A DNA stretch of 64,000 nucleotides from Paracidobacterium acidisoli (lineage in GTDB: Bacteria; Acidobacteriota; Terriglobia; Terriglobales; Acidobacteriaceae), in the NCBI RefSeq assembly GCF_003428625.2, contig NZ_QVQT02000004.1:124001-188000 (forward strand), written 5' to 3'. Below the pieces are notes generated by a model. The model ran no database searches. It was not told the DNA's origin and saw only the letters and a list, made by a program, of their open reading frames with translations. Positions 17,257-26,000 of the stretch are shown here, piece by piece. How positions within the stretch are numbered: the stretch's first letter is position 1; the number at the start of each line of letters is the position of its first letter. Position numbers and translations under genes: made by a program.

Positions 17257-18645
17257 CTACTTCAGCCCCAGTGCCCGCTTCATCGGGTGCGCCTCCGTAT
17301 TCAGAATCACCGCATTGAAATCCAGCGTCGAGGGAGGCGCAAAGAGCAGATACAGATACTTCATCGTCTCTGCAAAGAAGAAGCTCTCCATATCATCGGC
17401 TTTCTCTTTGGTCTGCACATTTTTAAGCGCGGCAAAGCCGTCGTCCGTGCGGCAGTACTTCTCGATCGCATCGAAGAAGCCCTTGCCCATCTCCAGATAC
17501 TTCGCATCGTGCGTGTAGTGATACAGGTAATACGCCGACTCGATAATCTCCGGCCGCAGCGGATAATCCGCCGCCGTGATCTGCCCGGTTGCGTAGTTGT
17601 ACTGATCCGGCTCGATCCCCGCGACGTGCCACATCCGATTGCTCGAATCCTCCAGCCGCGCCGCACGGTTCACGTCACCGCCCAGCGCCAGCAGTGCCGG
17701 AAAAAACGCATCCAGCGCTCCGTAGTACGTGGTCGTGCGCTTTCCCGTATTCATGTCGGCCTGCCCATACCACAGCCCGTCCGGACGCTCGTCCGCCAGA
17801 TAGCGGTTGATCGCCACCAGGCTCGTCTGCCACATGCGCTCGCAGTCCTTATCGCCGAAGAGAATCGCCGCCTTCAGCAGGTACTCGTAATACGAATCGA
17901 TCCCGCCCATGATTCCTGCCGCCGTATCGGTCCACTGCCCGGTCTCCACATTGATCCCCAGCCCCACCAGCCCTGTCTTCGCGGAGCGCCGGTCGTACAG
18001 CGCCACCATCGCCTTCTTCGCCTTGTCGTAGTACTCCTGTTTGCCCGTCAGCCGCGCCAGCATGCCGTACTCGATCAGCAGGCTGCCCACCTCCGCCGGA
18101 TTGCTGTTCACGCCCCGCACCGCGCCCGTCTTCAGGTTCACGTACTCATACGGCATACCCGTCGGCGAGTCGAACATCGGCAGCATGCGCCGCCCCAGAT
18201 CATCGGCCAGTTCCAGCAGCCGCTTGTCTCCGGTCAGTTCGTAATTCGACTGCAGCGCGCCCAGCAGCCGGATCGTGATCTCGAAGTCCTTCACATAAAT
18301 GTCCTGATCGAGGTTCAGCTGCGTGTCGATCAGCTTCCGCGCCTCATCCGCCTGCGGCTTCAGCCCCATCAGCGTCAGCGTGTCCAGAGCGTCCACCGGC
18401 GTCATCAGCAGCGAGTGCCCGCTGCCGTACCAGTCATACGGCGCATGGCTCAGCGGCTTCAGCGCGTCATGCCCCCACGCATATTTTTTGTAGCCCTCCC
18501 ATGCGCGCAGGCACTCCGCGCGCACCTTCTGCGCCATCTCCGCCTTCTGCGCATCGGTCATCGGCACGGTGGAAACAGAAGCGCTCTGCGCAAAGCAGAC
18601 CGGCACAGCCAACGCGGCAAACAGAACCCAAAAACGCATTTTCAT
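17257..18645 (-). CDS. secreted glycoside hydrolase family 47 alpha-1,2-mannosidase
   Basis: Inverting, calcium-dependent exo-alpha-1,2-mannosidase family, best known for trimming N-glycans in the eukaryotic ER and Golgi but also present in some bacteria. The 462-residue protein starts with a signal peptide (MKMRFWVLFAALAVPVCFAQS), so it is exported. Family signatures along an (alpha/alpha)7 barrel include WYGSGHSLLMTPVDALDTL, DFEITIRLLGALQS, VGSLLIEYGMLARLTG, DSYYEYLLKA, LRPEIIESAYYLYHYT, DDMESFFFAETMKYLYLLF, and the terminal NTEAHPMK whose Thr ligates calcium. The start at 18645 gives a normal signal peptide. It could act on fungal or plant mannans or glycoproteins. Confidence 0.92.
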   Translation of the reverse strand: MKMRFWVLFAALAVPVCFAQSASVSTVPMTDAQKAEMAQKVRAECLRAWEGYKKYAWGHDALKPLSHAPYDWYGSGHSLLMTPVDALDTLTLMGLKPQADEARKLIDTQLNLDQDIYVKDFEITIRLLGALQSNYELTGDKRLLELADDLGRRMLPMFDSPTGMPYEYVNLKTGAVRGVNSNPAEVGSLLIEYGMLARLTGKQEYYDKAKKAMVALYDRRSAKTGLVGLGINVETGQWTDTAAGIMGGIDSYYEYLLKAAILFGDKDCERMWQTSLVAINRYLADERPDGLWYGQADMNTGKRTTTYYGALDAFFPALLALGGDVNRAARLEDSSNRMWHVAGIEPDQYNYATGQITAADYPLRPEIIESAYYLYHYTHDAKYLEMGKGFFDAIEKYCRTDDGFAALKNVQTKEKADDMESFFFAETMKYLYLLFAPPSTLDFNAVILNTEAHPMKRALGLK

Positions 18646-18781
18646 GCCCACCACTCTAGAGCAAACCGCGCAGAAGGTGAAACATTCCATTCACACAGCC
18701 CTGTCATCTTCCAGCCACTTTGATTCTGCATTCAAACTCCACAGCCAATGCCCTGTACCATAGTTGAGGAAGCGAGGAGCA

Positions 18782-21295
18782 GTGAGCGAAGGTCGGTGGG
18801 TTTTGTTGATTGCAAGTGAGGTCGGCGGAACGGACTCCGTGTCCGATCGCGCCATGGAGCGTCTGGTCGAGGCCATCGGTCAGGAAGGCTACGAGGTCGT
18901 CCGCACCTCCACGCCTGAAGACGGTCTGGCGCTGGTCAAGTCCGACCCATCCCACTCCGCCATTCTGCTCGACTGGGATCTGACCGGCGACCGCGAGTTC
19001 GACGAGCGCGCTGCGCTGCGCATCATCCGCGCCGTCCGTCATCGCAACAAAAAGGTGCCGATCTTCCTCATCGCCGACCGCACCCTCGTCAGCGAGCTGC
19101 CCCTTGAAGTCGTCAAGCAGGTGCACGAATACATCCACCTCTTCGGCGACACACCCGCCTTCATCGCCAACCGCGTCGACTTCGCCGTCGACCGCTATAA
19201 CGAGCAGTTGCTGCCGCCGTATTTTCGCGTGCTGAAGAAGTACACCGACCAGGGCGCTTACTCCTGGGACGCACCCGGCCACATGGGCGGCGTGGCGTTT
19301 CTGAAGCATCCCGTCGGCATGGAGTTTCACAAGTTTTTCGGCGAGAACATCCTGCGCTCGGACCTCGGCATCTCCACCTCGCCGCTCGGCTCCTGGCTCG
19401 ATCACATCGGCCCTCCGGGCGAGTCGGAGCGGAACGCCGCCCGCATCTTCGGCGCCGACTGGACCTTCTACGTTCTCGGCGGCTCTTCCACCTCGAATCA
19501 GATCGTCGGCCACGGCGTCATTGGGCAGGACGACATCGTTCTCGCCGACGCCAACTGTCACAAGTCCATCTGCCACGCCCTTACCATCACCGGCGCGCGG
19601 CCTGTTTACTTCACGCCCACGCGCAACGGCTACGGCATGATCGGCCTGGTGCCGCTCAAGCGATTCCACCCCGACTATATCCGCGGGCTGATCGCGAAAA
19701 ATCCGCTGACCGCGAAGGCCGCATCGCCCGACGCGACCTACGCCGTCGTCACCAACTCCACCTACGACGGCCTCTGCTACGACGTGAACCGCGTCGTCAC
19801 GGAGCTGGCGAAGTCTGTTCCGCGCGTTCACTTCGACGAGGCCTGGTACGCCTACGCGAAGTTCCATCAGATCTATCGCGGCCGCTTCGCCATGGACGTG
19901 CCCGACGAAATGCCCGACCGTCCTGCGCTTTTCGCCACCCAGTCCACGCACAAAATGCTGGCGGCGTTTTCCATGGCCTCGATGGTTCACGTCAAGCTCA
20001 GCCCGCGCGCGCCGCTCGACTTCGATCAGTTCAACGAGTCGTTCATGATGCACGGAACCACCTCGCCCTTCTATCCGCTCATCGCCTCGCTCGACGTCGC
20101 CGCCGCCATGATGGACGAGCCCGCCGGCCCCACGCTGATGGAAGAGACCATTCAGGACGCCATCAACTTCCGCAAAGCTATGTCCTCGGTCGCTCACCGT
20201 CTGCGCACCGCCGAAGACGGCAACAACGGCTGGTTCTTCCGCCTCTTCCAGCCCGAGATGGTCACCGATCCCGAGGATGGCCGGCGCTATGTCTTCGAGG
20301 AAGCCGACGACGAGCTGCTCGCCACCTCATCGAGCTGCTGGACCCTCAAGCCCGGCGAGACCTGGCACGGCTATCAGGACGAAGATATCGCCGACGAATA
20401 CTGCATGCTCGACCCCACCAAGGTCACCATCCTCATGCCGGGTGTCGATGCGCAGGGAAACGTGGGCGAGTGGGGCATTCCCGCCGCCATCCTCACTGAA
20501 TTCCTCGACGCGCGCCGTGTCGAGATCGCCCGCAACGGCGACTACACCGTGCTCGTGCTCTTCTCCGTCGGCACCAGTAAAGGCAAATGGGGAAGCCTGC
20601 TCGAAAACCTCTTCGAGTTCAAGCGCCTCTACGACAATGAAGCCACGCTCGATGAGGCTCTGCCCGACCTGGTCGCGAAATATCCCAGCCGCTATCGCAA
20701 CGTCACCCTCCGCGAGCTGAGCGATGAAATGCACGCCGCGATGACCGCCCTGCGCCTGGCCGCGCTCGCCGGCCAAGCCTGCGACGTCGATCCCGATGTG
20801 GTCCTCACGCCTTCGCAGACCTATCAGAAGCTGCTCCGCAACGGCACCGACAAGGTCAAATTCAGTGAGATGGCCAACCGCATCAGCGGCGTCATGCTCG
20901 TGCCTTACCCTCCCGGCATCCCCGTCGGCATGCCCGGCGAGCGCCTCGGCGGTCCCGACAGTCCGGTCATCCGCCTCATTCTGGCACTCGAGGAGTTCGG
21001 CAAGCGCTTCCCCGGCTTCGAGCGCGAGGTCCACGGCATCGAAGTCGACGCGCAGGGGGATTACTGGATGCGCGCCGTCATCGAAACCCCGGCATCCTCG
21101 AAGCCGGGCAACGGCAAGACAAAGCCGCCCAACTCCGCGCCGCCGGTCAAGCGCCGCAGGCGGGCTGCCCTGGCGCAGACCGCGCCCGCAGCCGATGCGC
21201 CGCACGCTCCGGCCCCGGCGACGGACCCGGATTCGATCCCGGACCCGGCCGCGGATCACGAGTCACCATTGCCGCCTGCGCCCCACGGGGAATAA
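18782..21295 (+). CDS. Orn/Lys/Arg decarboxylase, arginine decarboxylase (AdiA)-like
   Basis: PLP-dependent fold type I decarboxylase of the acid-resistance group. The 837 residues comprise an N-terminal response-regulator-like wing domain (about 5-140), the PLP core with SWDAPGHMGGVAF, HFDEAWYAYAKFHQIY, the PLP-binding Lys in ATQSTHKMLAAFSMAS (about residue 391) and FMMHGTTSPFYP, then the C-terminal domain. The DEAW form of the aspartate motif is closer to arginine than to lysine decarboxylases, but substrate is not certain. A final Pro/Ala-rich tail of about 60 residues is extra compared with AdiA. GTG at 18782 is preferred (GAGGA upstream); TTG at 18764 is an alternative. No antiporter gene is adjacent. 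Confidence 0.9.
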   Translation: MSEGRWVLLIASEVGGTDSVSDRAMERLVEAIGQEGYEVVRTSTPEDGLALVKSDPSHSAILLDWDLTGDREFDERAALRIIRAVRHRNKKVPIFLIADRTLVSELPLEVVKQVHEYIHLFGDTPAFIANRVDFAVDRYNEQLLPPYFRVLKKYTDQGAYSWDAPGHMGGVAFLKHPVGMEFHKFFGENILRSDLGISTSPLGSWLDHIGPPGESERNAARIFGADWTFYVLGGSSTSNQIVGHGVIGQDDIVLADANCHKSICHALTITGARPVYFTPTRNGYGMIGLVPLKRFHPDYIRGLIAKNPLTAKAASPDATYAVVTNSTYDGLCYDVNRVVTELAKSVPRVHFDEAWYAYAKFHQIYRGRFAMDVPDEMPDRPALFATQSTHKMLAAFSMASMVHVKLSPRAPLDFDQFNESFMMHGTTSPFYPLIASLDVAAAMMDEPAGPTLMEETIQDAINFRKAMSSVAHRLRTAEDGNNGWFFRLFQPEMVTDPEDGRRYVFEEADDELLATSSSCWTLKPGETWHGYQDEDIADEYCMLDPTKVTILMPGVDAQGNVGEWGIPAAILTEFLDARRVEIARNGDYTVLVLFSVGTSKGKWGSLLENLFEFKRLYDNEATLDEALPDLVAKYPSRYRNVTLRELSDEMHAAMTALRLAALAGQACDVDPDVVLTPSQTYQKLLRNGTDKVKFSEMANRISGVMLVPYPPGIPVGMPGERLGGPDSPVIRLILALEEFGKRFPGFEREVHGIEVDAQGDYWMRAVIETPASSKPGNGKTKPPNSAPPVKRRRRAALAQTAPAADAPHAPAPATDPDSIPDPAADHESPLPPAPHGE

Positions 21296-21311
21296 GCAGG
21301 GCTCGGTCGGG

Positions 21312-21346
21312 TTCCCCGCTCAAGCCATCTTCTGGCCTGAGCGGGA
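21312..21346 (+). terminator. hairpin after the decarboxylase gene
   Basis: TTCCCCGCTCAAGCC and GGCCTGAGCGGGAA pair with one mismatch around a short loop, 16 bases after the decarboxylase stop codon. There is no T-run, so termination is likely but not certain. Confidence 0.5.
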
Positions 21347-21447
21347 AACAGCGGCAGCCGTGCCATAAAGGCTGCATCCCTGAGATCTGAACCCTGTGAC
21401 CTGCGCCCTGTCCGCAGCGCCCTGTCCGCTGTTAGACTCCGAAGGAA

Positions 21448-22482
21448 ATGCCTCGCACACACGATGATCCCGACCGGCTGGTAAGTGCCGCGCGCTCCGA
21501 AGACGAAAACTCCTTCGAGCTCAAGCTGCGCCCGCGCCGCCTGAAAGAGTTCATCGGCCAGGAGAAGGCGAAGGAGCAGCTCGCCATCGCCCTCGAGGCC
21601 GCCAGATCGCGTGGCGAGGCCCTCGACCATGTTTTGCTCTTCGGCCCTCCCGGCCTCGGCAAAACCACCCTCGCGACCATCATCGCCAATGAGCTCGATG
21701 TCGGCTTCCAGCAGACCTCCGGCCCTGCGCTGCAGATCCAGGGCGACCTCACCGCCATCCTCACCAACCTGCGCGACCGCCAGGTGCTCTTCCTCGACGA
21801 AATCCACCGTCTGCAGCCGGTGCTTGAGGAAAAGCTGTACACCGCGCTCGAAGACTACAAGCTCGACATCATCATCGGTCAGGGTCCGGCGGCGCGCACG
21901 CACGTCATGGACATCAGGCCCTTCACCTTCGTCGCCGCCACCACGCGCCCCGGCCTGCTCTCGTCGCCGCTGCGCTCGCGTTTTGGTATTCTCCTGCGCC
22001 TCGAGTTCTACACCGACGACCAGCTGCGCTATGTCGTCGAGCGCTCCGCTGAGGTTCTGCAGATCCCCATCGACCAGGACGGCGCGGCGGAGATCGCCAT
22101 GCGCTCCCGCGGCACGCCGCGTATCGCCAACCGTCTGCTGCGCCGCGTGCGCGATTACGCGCAGGTGCGCGGCTCGGGCCGCATCGACCGGGCAACTGCC
22201 GAGCAGGCGCTGAAGATTCTAGAAGTCGATGCCCACGGCTTCGACGAGCTCGACCGCCGTCTTCTGCTCACCATCATCGAGAAGTACGACGGCGGGCCAG
22301 TCGGGCTGAACACCCTTGCCGCCACGCTTGCCGAAGAGCAGGACGCCCTCGAAGAGGTTTACGAGCCCTTTTTAATCCAGATCGGCTTCCTCGACCGCAC
22401 TCCGCGTGGTCGCGTTGCCACACGTCTCGCGTATGAGCACTTCGGCCTGCCCCTGCCGCGGAAGCAGACGCCGCTATTCTGA
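21448..22482 (+). CDS. ruvB: Holliday junction branch migration ATPase RuvB
   Basis: Hexameric AAA+ motor that drives branch migration of Holliday junctions with RuvA. The 344-residue protein has the canonical [11 protein letters not shown] start of the motor domain, Walker A GPPGLGKT at 66-73, Walker B with LFLDEIH ending at 120, the sensor/arginine-finger segment [16 protein letters not shown] (slightly divergent from the usual AGLLTSPLRDRFG), and a C-terminal winged helix with [20 protein letters not shown] lies just before the ATG. A tract of CCCTGT-like units lies upstream (21388-21431). ruvA and ruvC are not in the window. Confidence 0.97.
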   Translation: MPRTHDDPDRLVSAARSEDENSFELKLRPRRLKEFIGQEKAKEQLAIALEAARSRGEALDHVLLFGPPGLGKTTLATIIANELDVGFQQTSGPALQIQGDLTAILTNLRDRQVLFLDEIHRLQPVLEEKLYTALEDYKLDIIIGQGPAARTHVMDIRPFTFVAATTRPGLLSSPLRSRFGILLRLEFYTDDQLRYVVERSAEVLQIPIDQDGAAEIAMRSRGTPRIANRLLRRVRDYAQVRGSGRIDRATAEQALKILEVDAHGFDELDRRLLLTIIEKYDGGPVGLNTLAATLAEEQDALEEVYEPFLIQIGFLDRTPRGRVATRLAYEHFGLPLPRKQTPLF

Positions 22483-22517
22483 AATCGCCTGCATGGAAAT
22501 GAAACATGCCGCGGCTC

Positions 22518-23087
22518 TCAGATGATCTTTTCGATCCTCTGGTCGGGAACGAACCACACCATCGCGTTCAGCAGATACAACGCAATCGCGATCCACGGCC
22601 GGTAATACGCCAGCGGAATCGCCACCGCATAGACAACGAGTGAGATCGTCGCCTTCCTGTCGTTCCCCACCGCGCGCGCCAGTTTCGAATCGTATCCGTT
22701 GCAGGCCATAATGGCCTTTTCCAGCAGCAGATAGCTCAGCGCGGACATCACCAGGTCCACTCCGTACGATGCCGTCGGCGTGGCTGCAAAATGCGTCTCA
22801 TCCATCCAGCGAATGGTGAAGGGCATCAGCGAAATCCAGAAGAGCAGAAGAAGATTCGCCCACAGCACCTTTCCATCCACCTGCTCCGTGGCCTGCAGCA
22901 TGTGATGGTGGTTATTCCAGAAGATGCCGACGTTGACGTAGCTCAGCGCGTACGCAAAAAACACCGGAAGCCCGGAAGTCAAAGCCGCAAGGGTTCCCCC
23001 CTGCGGCAGTTTGATCTCCAGCACCATGATCGTGATGATAATCGCGATCACGCCGTCGGTAAAAGCTTCCAGCCGCCCTTTATCCAT
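22518..23087 (-). CDS. TMEM175-family (DUF1211) membrane protein, putative potassium channel
   Basis: A 189-residue six-helix membrane protein. Helix 1 carries the family signature as EAFTDGVIAIIITIMVLEIK (FSD-type motif, here FTDG), which lines the ion pore in bacterial TMEM175 potassium channels. One six-helix repeat per chain means the channel would be a tetramer, as in other bacterial members. It ends within 35 bp of ruvB (convergent) and follows galU by 12 bp in the same direction, so galU and this gene may be co-transcribed. Channel function is taken from the family. Confidence 0.87.
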   Translation of the reverse strand: MDKGRLEAFTDGVIAIIITIMVLEIKLPQGGTLAALTSGLPVFFAYALSYVNVGIFWNNHHHMLQATEQVDGKVLWANLLLLFWISLMPFTIRWMDETHFAATPTASYGVDLVMSALSYLLLEKAIMACNGYDSKLARAVGNDRKATISLVVYAVAIPLAYYRPWIAIALYLLNAMVWFVPDQRIEKII

Positions 23088-23099
23088 CGCTCCTTCGAA

Positions 23100-23975
23100 C
23101 TAAAGCGACAACGTCTTCAGATACTCCCGGAACGCCGGCCCAAGATCATCGCGTTTGAGGGTAAAGTCGACCGTGGCCTTCAGCATGCCCAGTTTGTCGC
23201 CCGCATCGTGGCGTGTGCCCTCGAACGTATACCCGTAGACCTTCTCCGACTGCAGCAGACCCTTGATGCCATCGGTCAGCTGCAGCTCGCCTCCCGCGCC
23301 AAGCGGCGTGGTCTCCAGCAGATCGAAGATCTTCGGCGTAAGAATGTAACGGCCGATGATCGCATTCTTCGATGGCGCCTCTGCCGGCTTCGGCTTCTCC
23401 ACCAGCCCCTTCACATCCATCACCCGCGCGTTGCCGGCATGGGGTGAGCCATCGAGCACGCCATAAGCTGATATTCCCGGCCCTTCGATCACCTGCGTCG
23501 CCAGGATCGATCCCTGTACCTGTTCAAAGAGATCCACCATCTGCTTCAGGCAGGGCACCTGAGCGTCGATCACGTCGTCGGGCAGAATCACCGCGAACGG
23601 CTCGTCGCCCACCAGATCCCGCGCCATCAGCACCGCGTGTCCCAGACCCATCGCTTCCTTCTGGCGCACATACGAGAGCCGCACCATATTCGAGACATTC
23701 CGCGACAGTGCCAGCAGCTCCGTCTTGCCGCGGCGCTCCAGTGTGGTTTCCAGTTCGAAGCTCACATCGAAATGATCTTCAATCGCGGACTTGCCGCGCC
23801 CTGTGACGATAATGATCTGGTCGCACCCGGCGGCAAGGGCCTCCTCGACGCCATACTGAATAATCGGCTTATCGACCAGCGACAGCATTTCTTTGGGGAT
23901 GGACTTGGTCGCGGGCAGGAAGCGGGTTCCAAAACCCGCAGCGGGGAAGACTGCTTTGCGTACCCTGGTTTTCAT
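23100..23975 (-). CDS. galU: UTP-glucose-1-phosphate uridylyltransferase
   Basis: Makes UDP-glucose from UTP and glucose-1-phosphate for polysaccharide, glycolipid and galactose metabolism. The 291-residue protein has the nucleotide-binding signature AVFPAAGFGTRFLPATKSIP near the N-terminus, KEMLSLVDKPIIQYGVEEA, the LPDDVID metal-binding segment, VEKPKPAEAPSKNAIIGRYI and a C-terminal GELQLTDGI motif, all as in bacterial GalU. The start MKTRVRKAVFPAAG is standard. It precedes the TMEM175-like gene and is separated from the DUF885 gene by about 190 bp with no further gene. Confidence 0.95.
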   Translation of the reverse strand: MKTRVRKAVFPAAGFGTRFLPATKSIPKEMLSLVDKPIIQYGVEEALAAGCDQIIIVTGRGKSAIEDHFDVSFELETTLERRGKTELLALSRNVSNMVRLSYVRQKEAMGLGHAVLMARDLVGDEPFAVILPDDVIDAQVPCLKQMVDLFEQVQGSILATQVIEGPGISAYGVLDGSPHAGNARVMDVKGLVEKPKPAEAPSKNAIIGRYILTPKIFDLLETTPLGAGGELQLTDGIKGLLQSEKVYGYTFEGTRHDAGDKLGMLKATVDFTLKRDDLGPAFREYLKTLSL

Positions 23976-24162
23976 TGTGCTTTTCTGTTACGAATTCCTT
24001 CCTTGAGATTCACGGCAGAAATATTGCGGAACACCGCAGTAAGATGCGCTCTCGCCGCGGATGGCGGTCCTGGGAACCACATCTCCAATCATTTCACACA
24101 GGACGCGAAGGAATCGAACAGATCCCGGGAAATGTCGAAGTTTTAAATAGCTCTGAACTCTT

Positions 24163-25938
24163 CTACAGCGTCGGTGAATCGTCTCCCAGCATGGCTCTGC
24201 GAACAATCCGGATCGGAGCGCCTCCCTGCTTCATGAAATCGTCGTGAAACCTCTCCAGGGAAAACGCCGCGCCCTCTTTCTTCTGAACGTCCGCGCGCAG
24301 CTTCATAATCTCCAGCTTCCCGAGAGTGTAATACAAATACGTGGGATCGGATGTGCCGCGTTTGGTCTCCACATCGGCAATCGAGCGCGACTGATAGCCC
24401 TCATCGACGAAGAACTCCCGCGCCTGATCAAGCGTCATTTCCTGCGTGTGCATTTTGATGCCGACCACGAACCGCGCATCGCGCAGCAGCGCGTCCTGCA
24501 GCTGCCCCAGGCGGATCAGCCGTGACTCCCGCTCGTCTTTCGCGCCCACGCCCGGCTGGTTGTAACCCTGATCGAGCATCATCTGTTCGCAGTAGTGCGC
24601 CCAGCCCTCGACATTGGTATTCGACGTGATCAGCTTGCGCACCGTACTCAGATGCGTCTGGTTCACCCAGAGAAACTGCACGTAATGACCGGGGTACGCC
24701 TCGTGCACCGACGTGCTGATAATCGTCCCCACGTTGAAGGCGGCCATATGTTCCGCGATATGCGCTGCGGTCCAGTCCTTCTCCGGCAGCGTGACGTTGA
24801 AGTATGCCGTCGTCGAATGCTTCTCAAACGGTCCCGGCGAATCCATCGATGCCTGTGTCGTCGCCCGCATAAACGGCGGCGTCTCTTCGAGCACCGGTTC
24901 CACCGTCGAAGGAATCGTGATGATCTGCTTCTGACGGATAAACGAGATCAGGCTCTCAAAGGTATTGTGAAAGCTCTGCAGCAGCTGATCCGGCGCAGGA
25001 TGAATTCCCGCCAGCTCCGCCAGTACCTCCTTCGGTGTCTTCGACGGATCGACCTCCTTGGCCACACGCTGGAACTCCGCCTGGTTCTTGTGCATGTCCG
25101 CGTAAGCAATCTCCAGCAGCTTGTCCAGCGGCGTATCCACCATCTCGTCATATTCGAGCTTTTTGCGATACGTATCCGCGCCGATGCGGAAATCCCCGTG
25201 CGACTGCGGCAGCAGATCCGTCTTCAGCCACGTCTGATACTGTTCGAGCGCGGCAATCACGGCCGCATTGGTTTGGTGAAACTCCGCAATGGTCGCCGCG
25301 TCCTTTGCGTCCTCAAATGCCTCCGGCACATCGTGCTGAAAAAAGCTGATCAGATCCGGAAGCTGCTCCAGCGCAATCTCCGTATAGATCTGCGGCGGAT
25401 TCTTCAGGTTCTTCCGCGCCGCGTCAAACACGGCAGGCATCTGTTTCTCGCGTGCAATCAGCGACCGCAGCCGGTCATCGGGTGGAGCGAACCTCCGCTC
25501 CATCAGCGAAAACGCGCTGTTCGTAATGCCGCTCGAATAATTATCCGGATTCTTCTCCCACGGACGAATCGTCTCCAGCATCAGCAATGTCCCGCGAATA
25601 TTGTTGCGGACCATCGCCAGATCGCCCTGCGTGCTCTCATCCAGCCCGGCTTCGCTTACCGCGTCGAACTTCTTCTCGAACGCATGCAGCGTTGCAATCT
25701 GCGCCTCGACTCCGGCGCGGCTGTAATCTTCCAGCTTCGCGTCATACTGGTGCAGACCCGCAAGCGTTCCATTCGTCGGCGAATACCGGAAGACCACATC
25801 CGCAAAATACTGATCCACCAGCGCGCGAAACCGTGCCGCCGCATCCTGCGTCTGCGCGTGAACAAACGATGCTGTGGTCATAAAGCTCCCGCATATCAGG
25901 AGTACAGCGATGCCTTTTACTCTCATGGCTGCCTGCAT
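24163..25938 (-). CDS. DUF885 family exported protein, putative metallopeptidase
   Basis: A 591-residue DUF885 protein with an N-terminal signal peptide (MRVKGIAVLLICGSFMTTAS, from the second Met at 25926), so probably periplasmic or secreted. The hallmark HEAYPGH (HExxPGH) and the later EGWAHYCEQMM form a zinc-site-like arrangement similar to gluzincin peptidases, and the family is placed among putative carboxypeptidase- or dipeptidase-like enzymes. Substrate unknown. Two starts, 25938 and 25926, are four codons apart and equally weak in RBS. It is divergent from hemL, with only 62 bp between them, so the two promoters must be close or overlapping. Confidence 0.85.
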   Translation of the reverse strand: MQAAMRVKGIAVLLICGSFMTTASFVHAQTQDAAARFRALVDQYFADVVFRYSPTNGTLAGLHQYDAKLEDYSRAGVEAQIATLHAFEKKFDAVSEAGLDESTQGDLAMVRNNIRGTLLMLETIRPWEKNPDNYSSGITNSAFSLMERRFAPPDDRLRSLIAREKQMPAVFDAARKNLKNPPQIYTEIALEQLPDLISFFQHDVPEAFEDAKDAATIAEFHQTNAAVIAALEQYQTWLKTDLLPQSHGDFRIGADTYRKKLEYDEMVDTPLDKLLEIAYADMHKNQAEFQRVAKEVDPSKTPKEVLAELAGIHPAPDQLLQSFHNTFESLISFIRQKQIITIPSTVEPVLEETPPFMRATTQASMDSPGPFEKHSTTAYFNVTLPEKDWTAAHIAEHMAAFNVGTIISTSVHEAYPGHYVQFLWVNQTHLSTVRKLITSNTNVEGWAHYCEQMMLDQGYNQPGVGAKDERESRLIRLGQLQDALLRDARFVVGIKMHTQEMTLDQAREFFVDEGYQSRSIADVETKRGTSDPTYLYYTLGKLEIMKLRADVQKKEGAAFSLERFHDDFMKQGGAPIRIVRRAMLGDDSPTL

Positions 25939-25986
25939 ACAGCATCAGTATCTTTCATCGCCGGGCCGCCTGCCACCCCTCACTCA

Positions 25987-25992
25987 TATACT
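25987..25992 (+). promoter_or_regulatory. -10 box of hemL, candidate leaderless start
   Basis: TATACT lies 8 bases before the hemL ATG. A start point 7 bases downstream of the box would fall at or next to the ATG, giving a leaderless mRNA. This agrees with the absence of any Shine-Dalgarno sequence, but no matching -35 box is visible. Confidence 0.4.
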
Positions 25993-26000
25993 AATTTTGT

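Noticed and set aside
18704-20197. 497-codon open frame opposite the AdiA-like gene
   Set aside because: Antisense shadow; composition (Gly, Val, Arg, Asp, Glu) follows complementary codons and lacks motifs.
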